In this document: positions 8,232-17,912 of the stretch, one piece after another
Numbering within the stretch: the first letter of the stretch is position 1
How the letters are laid out: each line of letters begins with the position of its first letter
NCBI RefSeq assembly: GCF_000829825.1
Contig: NZ_JXSL01000020.1
Coordinates: 1 to 64,000, forward strand
From: Paramagnetospirillum magnetotacticum MS-1
GTDB taxonomy: Bacteria > Pseudomonadota > Alphaproteobacteria > Rhodospirillales > Magnetospirillaceae
Length of the DNA: 64,000 bases
Reading direction: 5' to 3'
Notes under the pieces: model-generated
Databases searched by the model: none
The model's input: only the letters and a program-made list of their open reading frames with translations
What the model was told of the DNA's origin: nothing
Program-made: the position numbers and the translations under genes

Positions 8232-9887
8232 ATGTCAGACATGCTTGCCATCGCCCTTGCCCAGATCAATCCCGTGGTCGGCGACATCGTCGGAAACATG
8301 GGCCTCATCCGTGCCGCCCGTGCCGAGGCCAAGGCTCTGGGTGCCGATCTGGTGGTGTTCGGTGAACTGACGCTGTGCGGCTATCCGCCAGAGGATCTGG
8401 TGCTGAAGGGTGCTTTCCTCGATGCCTGCGAGGCGGCGGTGAACGAACTGGCGGCCGAGACCGCGGACGGCCCGGCCCTGCTGGTGGGCGCGCCCTGGCG
8501 GGTCAAGGACAAGCTGCACAACGCCGCCCTGCTGCTCGATCACGGCCGCATCGCCGCCACGCGGCTGAAGCATCATCTGCCCAATTACGGCGTGTTCGAT
8601 GAGGTTCGCGTGTTCCAGCCCGGTCCATTGCCGGGGCCTGTGTCGTTTCGCGGCGTGCGCCTGGGCGTGCTGATCTGCGAGGATATGTGGTACGCCGACG
8701 TGGCCGAGACACTGGGCGAAAGCGGCGCCGAGATCCTGGTGGTGCCCAACGGTTCGCCCTTCGAGATGGACAAGCCCACCAAGCGTCTCGATCACGCCCG
8801 CGCGCGGGTGGAGGAGACCGGCCTGCCGCTGGTTTACGTCAATCAGGTGGGCGGCCAGGATGAACTGGTATTCGACGGCGCCTCCTTCGTGCTGGGCGGC
8901 GACGCGAAGATCGCCGCTTCCATCGCGCCCTGGCAAAGCCAGGTGGTTCTCACCACCTGGACGCGCGAATCCGACGGCTGGCGCTGCGAGGGGCCCAAGG
9001 CGCCGCCCGCATCCCGGCTGGAGGGTGTCTATCAGGCTCTGGTCACCGGTTTGCGCGACTATGTGGGCAAGAACCGCTTTCCCGGCGTGGTGCTGGGCCT
9101 GTCGGGCGGCATCGACAGCGCCATCTGCGCCGCCATCGCCGCCGATGCGTTGGGCCCAGACAAGGTGTGGTGCGTGATGATGCCCTCGCCCTACACCTCG
9201 GAGGAAAGCCTGGAGGATGCCGCCCTGTGCGCCCAAATGCTGGGGGTGCGGCTCGACACCGTCAATATCGGCCCGGCCATGGCGGCCTTTGGTTCCATGC
9301 TGGCGCCGATCTTCGAGGGCCGGGACTCCGATATCACCGAGGAAAACCTGCAATCGCGCTCGCGCGGGCTGACCCTGATGGGCCTGTCCAACAAATTCGG
9401 CCCCATGGTGCTGTCCACCGGCAATAAGAGCGAGATGAGCTGCGGCTATGCCACCCTCTATGGCGACATGTGCGGCGGCTATGCGGTCTTGAAGGATGTC
9501 TACAAGACCACGGTCTTCGCCCTGTCCTCCTGGCGCAATGGCCACCGTCCGCCGGGCTGCCTGGGCCCTGTGGGCGCGGTCATGCCCGAGCGTGTCATCA
9601 CCAAGCCGCCCTCGGCGGAATTGAAGCCCGATCAGAAGGACCAGGACACCCTGCCGCCCTATGACGAGCTGGATGCCATGCTCGAAGCCATGATCGAGGA
9701 GGAAAAGAGCGTTTCCGAGATCGTCGCCAAGGGGTTCGAGGAGGCGGTGGTGCGCCGCGTCTGGCGCATGCTGGACCGCGCCGAATACAAGCGCCGTCAG
9801 GCCCCGCCCGGCGTCAAGATCTCGTCGCGTTCGTTCGGTAAGGACCGGCGCTATCCCATCACCAATGCGTTCACGGCGCTGATATGA
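8232..9887 (+). CDS. nadE: Glutamine-dependent NAD+ synthetase
   Basis: NadE makes NAD+ from deamido-NAD+, ATP and glutamine. The N-terminal nitrilase-like glutaminase domain (residues 1-270) shows the Glu-Lys-Cys triad context: GELTLCGYPPEDL, TRLKHHLPNYGVFDE and GVLICEDMWY. The C-terminal synthetase domain has the PP-loop LGLSGGIDSAICAA, and later STGNKSEMSCGYATLYGDM and ITKPPSAELKPDQKDQD. At 551 residues the length is normal for the two-domain type. The start at 8232 (MSDMLAIALAQINPVVGD) begins exactly at the nitrilase fold. The stop overlaps the next gene by 4 bp (ATGA), indicating coupling. Confidence 0.95.
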   Translation: MSDMLAIALAQINPVVGDIVGNMGLIRAARAEAKALGADLVVFGELTLCGYPPEDLVLKGAFLDACEAAVNELAAETADGPALLVGAPWRVKDKLHNAALLLDHGRIAATRLKHHLPNYGVFDEVRVFQPGPLPGPVSFRGVRLGVLICEDMWYADVAETLGESGAEILVVPNGSPFEMDKPTKRLDHARARVEETGLPLVYVNQVGGQDELVFDGASFVLGGDAKIAASIAPWQSQVVLTTWTRESDGWRCEGPKAPPASRLEGVYQALVTGLRDYVGKNRFPGVVLGLSGGIDSAICAAIAADALGPDKVWCVMMPSPYTSEESLEDAALCAQMLGVRLDTVNIGPAMAAFGSMLAPIFEGRDSDITEENLQSRSRGLTLMGLSNKFGPMVLSTGNKSEMSCGYATLYGDMCGGYAVLKDVYKTTVFALSSWRNGHRPPGCLGPVGAVMPERVITKPPSAELKPDQKDQDTLPPYDELDAMLEAMIEEEKSVSEIVAKGFEEAVVRRVWRMLDRAEYKRRQAPPGVKISSRSFGKDRRYPITNAFTALI

Positions 9888-10861
9888 CAGGTCATGTTCA
9901 TGACATGACGCCCTGGCGTCACGCCCACCAGTATTTCAGCGGTAACGAAGAGGCTGCGGAAAAACGGACCCTGATCGTCGTCGCCCTGACCGTGCTGATG
10001 ATGGTGGCCGAGATCATGGCCGGGACCATGTTCAATTCCATGGCCCTGCTGGCCGATGGCTGGCATATGTCCACCCATGCGGGCGCGCTGGGCATCGCCG
10101 CATTTGCCTATGGTTTTGCCCGGCGCCATGCGCAAAACGGCCGTTTCACTTTTGGCACCGGCAAGGTGGGCGTGCTGGGCGGTTTCACCAGCGCCATCAT
10201 TCTCGGCATGGTGGCGCTGATCATGGTGTGGGAATCGGTGTCGCGCCTGAGAGAGGTCCAGACCATCGGCTTCGACGAAGCCCTGTGGGTGGCGGTGATC
10301 GGCCTGGTGGTCAATCTGGTCAGCGCCCTGATCCTGGGCGGTCACGGCCACGATCACGGCCATCATCACGAGCATGAGCATGGGCATGACCACGATCATC
10401 ACCAGGACCACAATCTGCGCGCCGCCTATATCCATGTGGTGGCCGACGCGGTGACCTCGGTCCTGGCCATCGCCGCCTTGCTGTTTGGCAAATATCTCGG
10501 CTGGTGGTGGATGGACCCCATGATGGGGCTGGTGGGGGCGGCGGTGATCGCCAAGTGGTCCTGGGGGCTGATGGCCGAGACCGGGGCCATGCTGCTGGAC
10601 CACAACGGTGATGCGGAGCTGGAGGAAGAGGTCCGCGCCGCCATCGAGGGCGATGCCGACAACCGGCTGGCCGATCTTCATCTGTGGCGGATCGGAACCG
10701 GCCATTGGGCGGCCATCGTCTCGTTGGTCACCGACCTGCCGCGACCGCCGGATCATTACAAGCTTCTGCTGGCCTCGGTGCACGAACTCAGCCATATCAC
10801 AGTGGAAATTCTGCCCTGCATTGGCGGGGTGACTGAGGCTCACACTTCATCAATGGATTGA
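9884..10861 (+). CDS. dmeF: Cation diffusion facilitator (DmeF-like divalent metal exporter)
   Basis: A 325-residue CDF transporter with six predicted membrane helices and a long His-rich cytoplasmic loop between TM4 and TM5 ([20 protein letters not shown], near residues 150-172). CDF metal sites are visible as [13 protein letters not shown] in TM2 and [10 protein letters not shown] in TM5. The N-terminus also has His residues ([17 protein letters not shown]), typical of DmeF proteins that export Co2+ or Ni2+ in exchange for protons. Metal specificity here is inferred from similarity. It overlaps nadE by 4 bp and lies 1 bp before gltX, so it is part of a tight operon. Confidence 0.85.
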   Translation: MTGHVHDMTPWRHAHQYFSGNEEAAEKRTLIVVALTVLMMVAEIMAGTMFNSMALLADGWHMSTHAGALGIAAFAYGFARRHAQNGRFTFGTGKVGVLGGFTSAIILGMVALIMVWESVSRLREVQTIGFDEALWVAVIGLVVNLVSALILGGHGHDHGHHHEHEHGHDHDHHQDHNLRAAYIHVVADAVTSVLAIAALLFGKYLGWWWMDPMMGLVGAAVIAKWSWGLMAETGAMLLDHNGDAELEEEVRAAIEGDADNRLADLHLWRIGTGHWAAIVSLVTDLPRPPDHYKLLLASVHELSHITVEILPCIGGVTEAHTSSMD

Positions 10862-10862
10862 C

Positions 10863-12197
10863 ATGACCTTTCCCGTCGTTCGCTTTGCACCCAGCCCCAC
10901 CGGCCTGCTGCATGTGGGCAATGCCCGCGTGGCCTTGCTCAACCGGCTGTTCGCCAAGGCCAATGGCGGCGTCTTCATCCTGCGCCTGGACGACACGGAT
11001 ATCGAGCGCTCACGCCCCGAATTCGCCGAGGCCATTTTGGACGATCTGCGCTGGCTGGGCCTGGACTGGGACCGGTTGGAGCGCCAGTCGGCCCGGCTGG
11101 ACCGCTATGAGGCCGCCGCCCTTCGCCTCAAGGCTTCGGGGCGGCTTTACCCCTGCTACGAGACGCCGGACGAGTTGGACCTGCGCCGCAAGGTGCAGTT
11201 GGGGCGCGGCCTGCCCCCCGTCTACGACCGCGCGGCACTGAAACTTACCGCCGATGACGTGGCCCACTTCGAGGCCGAGGGGCGCAAGCCCCACTGGCGC
11301 TTCAAACTGGACCTGGATGATGTGCGCTGGGACGATTGCGTGCGCGGCCCCAGCCATTACCACGGCGCCAATCTGTCCGACCCGGTGCTGATCAGAGGCG
11401 ACGGCTCCTTCCTCTACACCCTGCCCAGCGTGGTCGACGATATCGAATTCGGCGTGACCCACATCATCCGGGGCGAGGACCATGTCACCAATTCCGCGCC
11501 GCAGATCCAGTTGTTCCAGGCCTTGGGCGCCGTGCCGCCCGCTTTCGCCCATCTGCCGCTGCTGACGGGGGCGACGGGCGAGGGGCTGTCCAAGCGCTTG
11601 GGGAGCGGGTCGCTTAAGGATCTGCGCGCCACCGGCATTCATCCCATGGCGCTCAATTCCCTGCTGGCCAAGCTGGGCAGTTCCGACGCCATCGACATCC
11701 GCCACACTTTGGCCGAACTGGAATCCGAGTTCTCCTGGGACAAGTTCGGGCGCGGCACGCCGAAATTCGATTCGGCCGAGCTGGAGCGCCTGGACGCGAA
11801 GCTGATGCATACCGCCTCCTTCGCCGAGGTGAAGGATCGCTTGGGCATTAACGGTGCCGACGAGGAGTTCTGGCTGGCGGTAAGGGGCAACCTCGCCCAT
11901 CTGGCCGAGGCCGAAGCGTGGTGGGCCATCTGCCGCCAGATTCTGGCCCCGGTGATCGAGGATGCAGACTTCACCAAGGCCGCCGCCGCCTTGCTGCCGC
12001 CCGAACCCTGGGACCACGCCACCTGGGGCGCCTGGACCGACGCGGTGAAGCAGGTCACCGGCCGCAAGGGCAAGATGCTGTTCCATCCCTTGCGTCTGGC
12101 TTTGACGGGGCGCGAGAATGGACCCGAGTTGAAGACTCTGCTACCTCTCATCGGTCATGATCGGGCGAGGGCGCGGTTGATGGGCGAGACGGCCTAG
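10863..12197 (+). CDS. gltX: Glutamyl-tRNA synthetase
   Basis: A class I aminoacyl-tRNA synthetase of 444 residues. The HIGH-type motif is near residue 18 ([19 protein letters not shown]) and the KMSKS-type motif near 240 ([12 protein letters not shown]). Catalytic-domain signatures [13 protein letters not shown] and [19 protein letters not shown] are present, with an alpha-helical anticodon-binding domain at the end. Full length excludes the short glutamyl-Q-tRNA(Asp) synthetase. Alphaproteobacteria often carry two gltX copies; whether this is the sole copy cannot be told. Downstream of nadE and dmeF in one operon. Confidence 0.93.
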   Translation: MTFPVVRFAPSPTGLLHVGNARVALLNRLFAKANGGVFILRLDDTDIERSRPEFAEAILDDLRWLGLDWDRLERQSARLDRYEAAALRLKASGRLYPCYETPDELDLRRKVQLGRGLPPVYDRAALKLTADDVAHFEAEGRKPHWRFKLDLDDVRWDDCVRGPSHYHGANLSDPVLIRGDGSFLYTLPSVVDDIEFGVTHIIRGEDHVTNSAPQIQLFQALGAVPPAFAHLPLLTGATGEGLSKRLGSGSLKDLRATGIHPMALNSLLAKLGSSDAIDIRHTLAELESEFSWDKFGRGTPKFDSAELERLDAKLMHTASFAEVKDRLGINGADEEFWLAVRGNLAHLAEAEAWWAICRQILAPVIEDADFTKAAAALLPPEPWDHATWGAWTDAVKQVTGRKGKMLFHPLRLALTGRENGPELKTLLPLIGHDRARARLMGETA

Positions 12198-12200
12198 GGG

Positions 12201-12277
12201 CAGGTCTCATCGAGACCTGGATAGGCCCAAGGGGCCGCGCGCCTTATGGCGCGGAAGCCAAGCGGACGGAGGTCCGC
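12201..12277 (+). promoter_or_regulatory. Three consecutive hairpins in the cysS leader
   Basis: Three perfect stem-loops follow one another between gltX and cysS. They are CAGGTCTC/GAGACCTG (12201-12219), CGCGCC/GGCGCG with loop TTAT (12238-12253), and GCGGAC/GTCCGC with loop GGAG (12262-12277). None is followed by a T-run, so they are not classical terminators. They could process or stabilise the mRNA or form a regulatory leader. The structures are seen directly; function is inferred. Confidence 0.5.
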
Positions 12278-12316
12278 GCCTGGCGCTTGAGGGCATGGGT
12301 TTAAGGAGAGTGTTCT

Positions 12317-13696
12317 GTGCCGCTGGTTCTTTACAATACCCTGACCCGGACCAAGGATGTGTTCGAGCCGCTGGTTCCCGGCCATGTGGGCATGTATGTC
12401 TGCGGCCCCACCGTCTATGACCGCGCCCATATCGGCAATGCGCGGCCGGTGATCGTTTTCGATGTGCTCTATCGCCTCTTGAAGACGCTCTATCCGTCGG
12501 TGCGCTATGTGCGCAACGTCACCGACGTGGACGACAAGATCAACGCCAAGGCCAAGGCGACGGGCGAGCCCATCTCGGTCATCACCGAGCGCACCACCGC
12601 CCTGTTCCACGAGGATATCGGCGCCCTGAACTGCCTGATGCCCGATGTGGAGCCGCGCGCCACCGCCCATATCGGCCAGATGATCGCCATGATCGAGAGG
12701 CTGATCGAAAAGGGCTTCGCCTATGCCGCCGAGGGCCATGTGCTGTTCGCGGTGGGCGCCATGGCCGATTACGGCGCACTGTCGCGGCGGTCCTCCGACG
12801 AGATGATCGCTGGCGCCCGCGTCGAGGTGGCGCCCTACAAGAAGGACCCCGGCGACTTCGTGCTGTGGAAGCCGTCCTCGGACGATCTGCCGGGCTGGGA
12901 TTCGCCTTGGGGGCGCGGGCGTCCCGGTTGGCATATCGAATGCTCGGCCATGAGCCTGCAGCATCTGGGCGAGACTTTTGACATTCACGGCGGCGGTCAG
13001 GATCTGGTCTTCCCCCACCATGAAAACGAGATCGCGCAGAGCACCTGCGCCAACGGCAAGCCCTTCGCCCGCTTCTGGCTGCATAACGGCTGGCTGATGG
13101 TGGAAGGCGAGAAGATGTCCAAGTCGCTGGGCAACTTCTTCACCGTGCGCGACCTTCTCGGCCAGGCTCCCGGCGAAGCCATCCGGCTGGCCATGCTCGC
13201 CACTCACTACCATCAGCCCTTCGACTGGACGTCCGACGGGTTGAAACAGGCCAAGGCGACGCTGGACCGCCTCTATACCGCCTTGCGCGGAGCCGCCGAT
13301 GTGGATGCCAGCGGCTATGAAGCCGAAGTGCCACTGGAGATGCTGGCGGCGCTGAAGGACGACCTTAACACGCCGCTGGCCATCAGCCATCTGCACGAAC
13401 TGGCTGGCGCGCTGAACAAGGCCACCGGTCTGGAGGACAAGGCGCGCCGCAAGGGCGCCCTGCTGGCTTCGGGCCATCTGCTCGGCCTGCTGTATCAGGA
13501 CCCCGAGGCGTGGTTCAAGGGAACCGGCGCGGCGGACGGCCCCGCGGATGCCGAAATCGAGGCGGCCATCATCGCCCGTACCGAGGCCCGCAAGGCCAAG
13601 AACTTCGCCGAGGCCGACCGCATCCGCCAGGATCTGGCCGCCAAGGGCGTGGTCCTGGAAGACGGGGCTGGCGGCACCACCTGGAAGCGGGGCTGA
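12317..13696 (+). CDS. cysS: Cysteinyl-tRNA synthetase
   Basis: A 459-residue class I synthetase charging tRNA-Cys. Signatures: zinc-ligand Cys in [10 protein letters not shown], the HIGH motif in [19 protein letters not shown], the further zinc site [10 protein letters not shown] and [11 protein letters not shown], and KMSKSLGNF near residue 270. The C-terminal helical domain ends with the acceptor-binding segment [28 protein letters not shown]. Translation starts at GTG 12317, with AAGGAGAG 6-8 bases upstream; the N-terminus [18 protein letters not shown] fits the family. Confidence 0.95.
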   Translation: MPLVLYNTLTRTKDVFEPLVPGHVGMYVCGPTVYDRAHIGNARPVIVFDVLYRLLKTLYPSVRYVRNVTDVDDKINAKAKATGEPISVITERTTALFHEDIGALNCLMPDVEPRATAHIGQMIAMIERLIEKGFAYAAEGHVLFAVGAMADYGALSRRSSDEMIAGARVEVAPYKKDPGDFVLWKPSSDDLPGWDSPWGRGRPGWHIECSAMSLQHLGETFDIHGGGQDLVFPHHENEIAQSTCANGKPFARFWLHNGWLMVEGEKMSKSLGNFFTVRDLLGQAPGEAIRLAMLATHYHQPFDWTSDGLKQAKATLDRLYTALRGAADVDASGYEAEVPLEMLAALKDDLNTPLAISHLHELAGALNKATGLEDKARRKGALLASGHLLGLLYQDPEAWFKGTGAADGPADAEIEAAIIARTEARKAKNFAEADRIRQDLAAKGVVLEDGAGGTTWKRG

Positions 13697-13701
13697 ACTT
13701 C

Positions 13702-15126
13702 ATGGCCAGGGTGCCGCTCAGGGGCAAAAAGCTGGCATATCACGCGCTCACCTTCGTGTTGGTGGTGCTTCTGCTCATGATGCCTGCCCTGTGGAACGGC
13801 TATCCGCTGATCTATTTCGACAGCGAGGATTACGTCGAGATGGCGTTTTCCTACCAGCCGATCATCTGGCGGATCATGACCTACGGCATGTTCTGCTCCA
13901 TCGCCCGCTTCTTCGGGACGCTGTGGGCCATGCCCCTGGTGCATGCCATCCTCACCACCTGGATTTTGCACGAGGCGGTGATGGGCTTCATCGGCCGCTG
14001 GCGTCATATGGTGTTCTTAGGGGTCGGGCTGGCGCTGGCCCTGTTCACCGGCCTGCCCTGGGTGTCGTCGCAGGTCCTGGCCGACGTCTTCGCCGGAGTT
14101 GCCATTCTGGGCATCGCCACCCTGGCCTTCGGCGAGGGGTTGCAGCCCTGGCGCCGCTTCGCCGTGGTGGTGATCACCGCCATTTCCATCTGCGTCCATA
14201 TGAGCCATGTGGCGGTGGCCGCCGGTCTGCTGCTGGTTCTGGCGGTGGTGTGGCTGGGCTCGCGCTTCATGCTGCGCATGCCCCGGCCGCGCCTGTTGGC
14301 GCCGGTTCTGGCCATCGTGACGGGCATCCTGCTGGTGCCGGTGACCCACTATTTCGTCATGGGCCGTTTCGTCTTTTCCGAATCGGGCCAAGTGCTGCAA
14401 CTGGCCCTATTGGTTCAGAACGGCATGGCCAAGAAATATCTCGACGAGGTCTGCCCCAAGGGCGCCGATCTGGAGATGTGCGAGCATAAGGACGAACTGC
14501 CCCACACCGCCGATGAATTCCTGTGGGGCGATTCCCCCTTCGACGAAATGGGCGGATGGAAGGCCCTGCATGACGAGGCGGGCCAGATCGTCTCGGGGGC
14601 CATCCGGCTGTTTCCCGCCGATATGCTGAACGCGGCCGCCGCCAATACCTGGGAGCAGTTGAACTCCATCGAAAGCGGCGAGGATCTGGTGCCCATGACC
14701 TGGCACTTCGTGCGCACCCAGCTGCGGCGCTATCCCGACGAGTTCAAGCAGTTCCGCTTCGCCCGCCAGCAGCGGCGCCCAGCCATCGACTTCTTCACCC
14801 TCAATTCCTTCCAGATTCCCATCAACTGGGGGGCCGAGCTTCTGACTCCCATTCTGCTGGTGGTGGCCTGGCGGCGCCGTGACCGCACCACCACCGGGTT
14901 GGCCATCATCGTGGTGGCGGCCATCATCGGCAATGCCATCGTCTGCGGCGCGCTGTCCAATCCCCATGACCGCTATCAGAACCGGGTGGTCTGGCTGGCC
15001 CTGTTCACCGCCATGGTCGGCGCGGTGCGCCTCGACCAGCGCTTTGCCGGGCAGCGCCGGATTTCCATCCGGGCCGAGAACGAGGCCTTGGCGGAAGAGG
15101 CGGCCCAGAAGGGCGACAATCCCTAA
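13702..15126 (+). CDS. Polytopic membrane protein of unknown function
   Basis: A 474-residue protein starting MARVPLRGKKLAYHALTFVL, 5 bp after cysS and probably co-transcribed. I count about eight to ten hydrophobic helices, for example VLVVLLLMMPALWNGYPLIY, VFAGVAILGIATLAFG and AVAAGLLLVLAVVWLG. A 150-residue extramembrane stretch (residues 245-390) carries two Cys in DEVCPKGADLEMCEHKDEL, possibly a disulfide-linked periplasmic loop. After the last helix comes a charged C-terminal tail. The layout resembles large glycosyltransferase-C-like membrane proteins, but no catalytic motif is visible and I do not assign a family. Its 3' end overlaps the convergent acetyltransferase gene by 4 bp. Confidence 0.7.
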   Translation: MARVPLRGKKLAYHALTFVLVVLLLMMPALWNGYPLIYFDSEDYVEMAFSYQPIIWRIMTYGMFCSIARFFGTLWAMPLVHAILTTWILHEAVMGFIGRWRHMVFLGVGLALALFTGLPWVSSQVLADVFAGVAILGIATLAFGEGLQPWRRFAVVVITAISICVHMSHVAVAAGLLLVLAVVWLGSRFMLRMPRPRLLAPVLAIVTGILLVPVTHYFVMGRFVFSESGQVLQLALLVQNGMAKKYLDEVCPKGADLEMCEHKDELPHTADEFLWGDSPFDEMGGWKALHDEAGQIVSGAIRLFPADMLNAAAANTWEQLNSIESGEDLVPMTWHFVRTQLRRYPDEFKQFRFARQQRRPAIDFFTLNSFQIPINWGAELLTPILLVVAWRRRDRTTTGLAIIVVAAIIGNAIVCGALSNPHDRYQNRVVWLALFTAMVGAVRLDQRFAGQRRISIRAENEALAEEAAQKGDNP

Positions 15127-17777
15127 CCCAGTTCCAGCACCATCTCCACCACGTCGGGATCCTCGTCCGACGGGTGCTTGGCGAAGCCCGCCTTGGCGGC
15201 CAGGCGGATCATGGCGTCATTCTCGATCATGATCTGGGCGTAGATGGCCCTGGTCTTGCGCGCCCTCTGATAGCGGACGATCTTGTCCATCAGCATGCTG
15301 CCCAGCCCGGTGCCCTTCATGTCGGACCGCACCAGAACCGCCAGTTCGGCCCGCTGGTTGTCGGGATCGGTGACGGTGCGCACCACGCCCAGGGTCTCAG
15401 GGACACCGTCCTTGGTTGTCCGGGTGGCGATGAAGGCCATTTCGCGCTCGTAATCGATCTGGGTGAGCCGCGCCATCTGGTGATGATGGATCTGGCGCAC
15501 CTGGCCGAAGAAGCGCAGCCGCAGATCCTGGGGTGTCATGCGGCTCATCATCTCGGAATGGGCGACGGTGTCCTCGGGCCGGATGGGGCGAAGGCTGACG
15601 GGCGAACCGTCGTGCAGCTTCGCGGTTTCCTCCAACTCGGCGGGGTAGGGCAGGATGGAGAAGTGGCGGGTGTCGGTGTCCTCCCACGGGGCCACCCGGA
15701 TACGGGCATCCACCGCCAGGGCGCCCGCCTCATCTGCGAAAAGCGGATTGATGTCGCAGGCGACGATCTCGGGATTGTCGGCCAGCATGCGCGACACCCG
15801 GACCAGAACCTCGGCCACCGCATCCTCGTCCACGGCGGGGCGCCGCCCATGGGCCTGGAGCAGGCGCGATACCCTGGTCCGCCCGATCATGCCGCGCGCC
15901 AGGGGCAGGTTGACGGGGGGCAGGCCCACGGTGTGGTCGCGGATGACTTCGACGGCGCGCCCGCCCTCGCCAAAGACCAGGACGGGGCCGAAAAGGGCGT
16001 CGCAAGCCACGCCGACGATCAACTGGCGGGCATTGGGGCGGAAGGCCATGCGCTGGATGGTGAAGCCGTCGACGCGGATATCGGGGCGGCTTTCCGCCAC
16101 GCGGCGCAGGATGCCCTCGGCCGCCGAGCGCACGGCGGCCGCGTCTTCCAGGTTCAGCGCCACGCCGCCCACATCCCATTTGCGCGCCACATCGGGCGAC
16201 GCAATGGTCAAGGCTACGGGATAGCCCACCGCGTCGGCGGCAGCCACGGCGCTGTTCACATCGGAGGCCAGGCGGGTGTCCTGAGTCTTGATGCCATAGG
16301 CCGAAAGCAGGGCCTTGGCGTCGGGCTCGGTGAGATTGCCGTCGCCATTGGCAAGGCCGCGCGCCACGATAAGCCGCGCCGTGCCCTTGGCTGCCGCGAA
16401 GCCGCCCAGTTGCGAGGGCGGCGTCTCCATCAGCATGTCCTGGTTGCGCTGATAGTTCACCAGATGGCGGAAAGCGCGCACGGCCCGGCCCGGCGTGTCG
16501 TAGGTGGGCAATGCCGCCTCGCCAAACAGCTTGCGGGCAGGTGCCGCGGCCTCCTCGCCCACCCATGAGGTCAGGATCGCGCCGCCATGGCGCTTTTGCA
16601 CGTCAATCACCGCCTGGGCGGCTTCCAGCCCATCGGCCATGGCGTTGGGGGCGTGGATCACCAAGGTGGCGTCCACCTCCTCGGCCTCGATCAGGACGCG
16701 GGCCATGTCGGCATAGCGCTTGCCCGTGGCATCGACGCCCAGATCCACCGGATTGGCCGCCTTCCAGCCGCGCGGCATCAGGGCGGACAGCTTGCGCAGC
16801 GTCTCATCGGACAAGTCGGCCATCTGCCCGCCGCCAGGGCCGCCCATCTCGGCCAGGGCCATCATGGCGGTGCCGCCGCCATTGGACAGAACAGCGAGAC
16901 GCTGCCCCTTCATGGGCTTGGCCCGCGCCAGGGTCTCAACGGCTCCGAACAACTCGTCGATATCGTTCACGCGCAGCGCGCCCGCCCGGCGGATGGCGGC
17001 GTCGAAGGCATCCTCGGGCCGGGCCAGGGATTCGGCCAGGAACTTGCCCATGGGATGATCGTCGGCCTGGGGCACGGCGCGGACCAGCAAGACGGGCTTG
17101 TTGCGGGCGGCGGCGCGGGCGGCGGGGATGAAGTTGCGCCGGGCGCCGATGGATTCGATGTAAAGCAGGATGGCCCGCGTCTGATCGTCATTGGCCAGAT
17201 AATCCATGACATCGGCGAAGTCGATGTCATGGGCGTCGCCCAGGCTGATGAAGTGAGAGAACCCGATGCCGCGCGGCCGGGCCCAGTCCAGTACGGCGGT
17301 GGACAAGGCGCCCGATTGCGACACGAAGGCCACTTTGCCCGGAAGCGCGGGGACGTGGGAGAAGCTTGCGTCCAGGCGGATGCGCGGCACCAGAAGGCCC
17401 AGCGCTCCACCGCCCAGGATGCGCAAGCCCCAAGGCCGGGCGGCGGCCAGCATGGCATCCTTGTCCACATCGCCCGCGATGACCACGGCGGCCTTGGTTC
17501 CCCTTCGGCCCAGATCGTCCAGCATCTTCGGCACCGTCTCGCCTGGCGTGCACAGCACCGCCAGATCGGGCGTGAGCGGCATGGAGGCCACATCCCTATA
17601 GGCCAGTACTCCGGCCACGGCGCGATGGCTGGGATGGACTGGCATGATGGGGCCCTTGAACCCGGCGGCCAGCAGGTTGCGCATCACCACGGACCCCGCC
17701 GAGCGGGGCCGGTCCGAAGCGCCGATCACCGCCACCGAGGTGGGCTCGAACAAAAAGGAAAGGTTGTGAATGCTCAT
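15123..17777 (-). CDS. Pat/YfiQ-like GNAT protein acetyltransferase with acyl-CoA synthetase-like domains
   Basis: An 884-residue multidomain protein. It contains a CoA-binding Rossmann domain (FLFEPTSVAVIGASDRPRSA), succinyl-CoA-ligase-like flavodoxin domains, an ATP-grasp region (VALTIASPDVARKWDVGGVA), and a C-terminal GNAT domain with the acetyl-CoA loop DMKGTGLGSMLMDKI. In ADP-forming acyl-CoA synthetases the active-site His lies in a SHTG-type motif. Here the matching region reads QADDHPMGKFLAESLARPED, so synthetase activity is probably lost, as in Pat/YfiQ lysine acetyltransferases. Start ATG 17777 (MSIHNLSFLFEP) was chosen over an upstream GTG at 17798. Likely targets are CoA-utilising enzymes. 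Confidence 0.82.
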   Translation of the reverse strand: MSIHNLSFLFEPTSVAVIGASDRPRSAGSVVMRNLLAAGFKGPIMPVHPSHRAVAGVLAYRDVASMPLTPDLAVLCTPGETVPKMLDDLGRRGTKAAVVIAGDVDKDAMLAAARPWGLRILGGGALGLLVPRIRLDASFSHVPALPGKVAFVSQSGALSTAVLDWARPRGIGFSHFISLGDAHDIDFADVMDYLANDDQTRAILLYIESIGARRNFIPAARAAARNKPVLLVRAVPQADDHPMGKFLAESLARPEDAFDAAIRRAGALRVNDIDELFGAVETLARAKPMKGQRLAVLSNGGGTAMMALAEMGGPGGGQMADLSDETLRKLSALMPRGWKAANPVDLGVDATGKRYADMARVLIEAEEVDATLVIHAPNAMADGLEAAQAVIDVQKRHGGAILTSWVGEEAAAPARKLFGEAALPTYDTPGRAVRAFRHLVNYQRNQDMLMETPPSQLGGFAAAKGTARLIVARGLANGDGNLTEPDAKALLSAYGIKTQDTRLASDVNSAVAAADAVGYPVALTIASPDVARKWDVGGVALNLEDAAAVRSAAEGILRRVAESRPDIRVDGFTIQRMAFRPNARQLIVGVACDALFGPVLVFGEGGRAVEVIRDHTVGLPPVNLPLARGMIGRTRVSRLLQAHGRRPAVDEDAVAEVLVRVSRMLADNPEIVACDINPLFADEAGALAVDARIRVAPWEDTDTRHFSILPYPAELEETAKLHDGSPVSLRPIRPEDTVAHSEMMSRMTPQDLRLRFFGQVRQIHHHQMARLTQIDYEREMAFIATRTTKDGVPETLGVVRTVTDPDNQRAELAVLVRSDMKGTGLGSMLMDKIVRYQRARKTRAIYAQIMIENDAMIRLAAKAGFAKHPSDEDPDVVEMVLELG

Positions 17778-17912
17778 GGGATCGAGTTTCTGCCGCACTG
17801 CGCAAAAAGCAAGGACGAAGTGGGGCTTTTCACATCTCTTCCCGCTCGGCTCCGCATGGTCTATGGTGCGCCGCTTAAAGGGGTTCGCCGTCGTTTCGAA
17901 GGTTGTTTCCAG

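Noticed and set aside
16587..17912. Upstream extension of the proline-rich protein frame across the acetyltransferase gene
   Set aside because: The extension is antisense to the Pat-like gene. A signal peptide starts at 17913, marking the real N-terminus.
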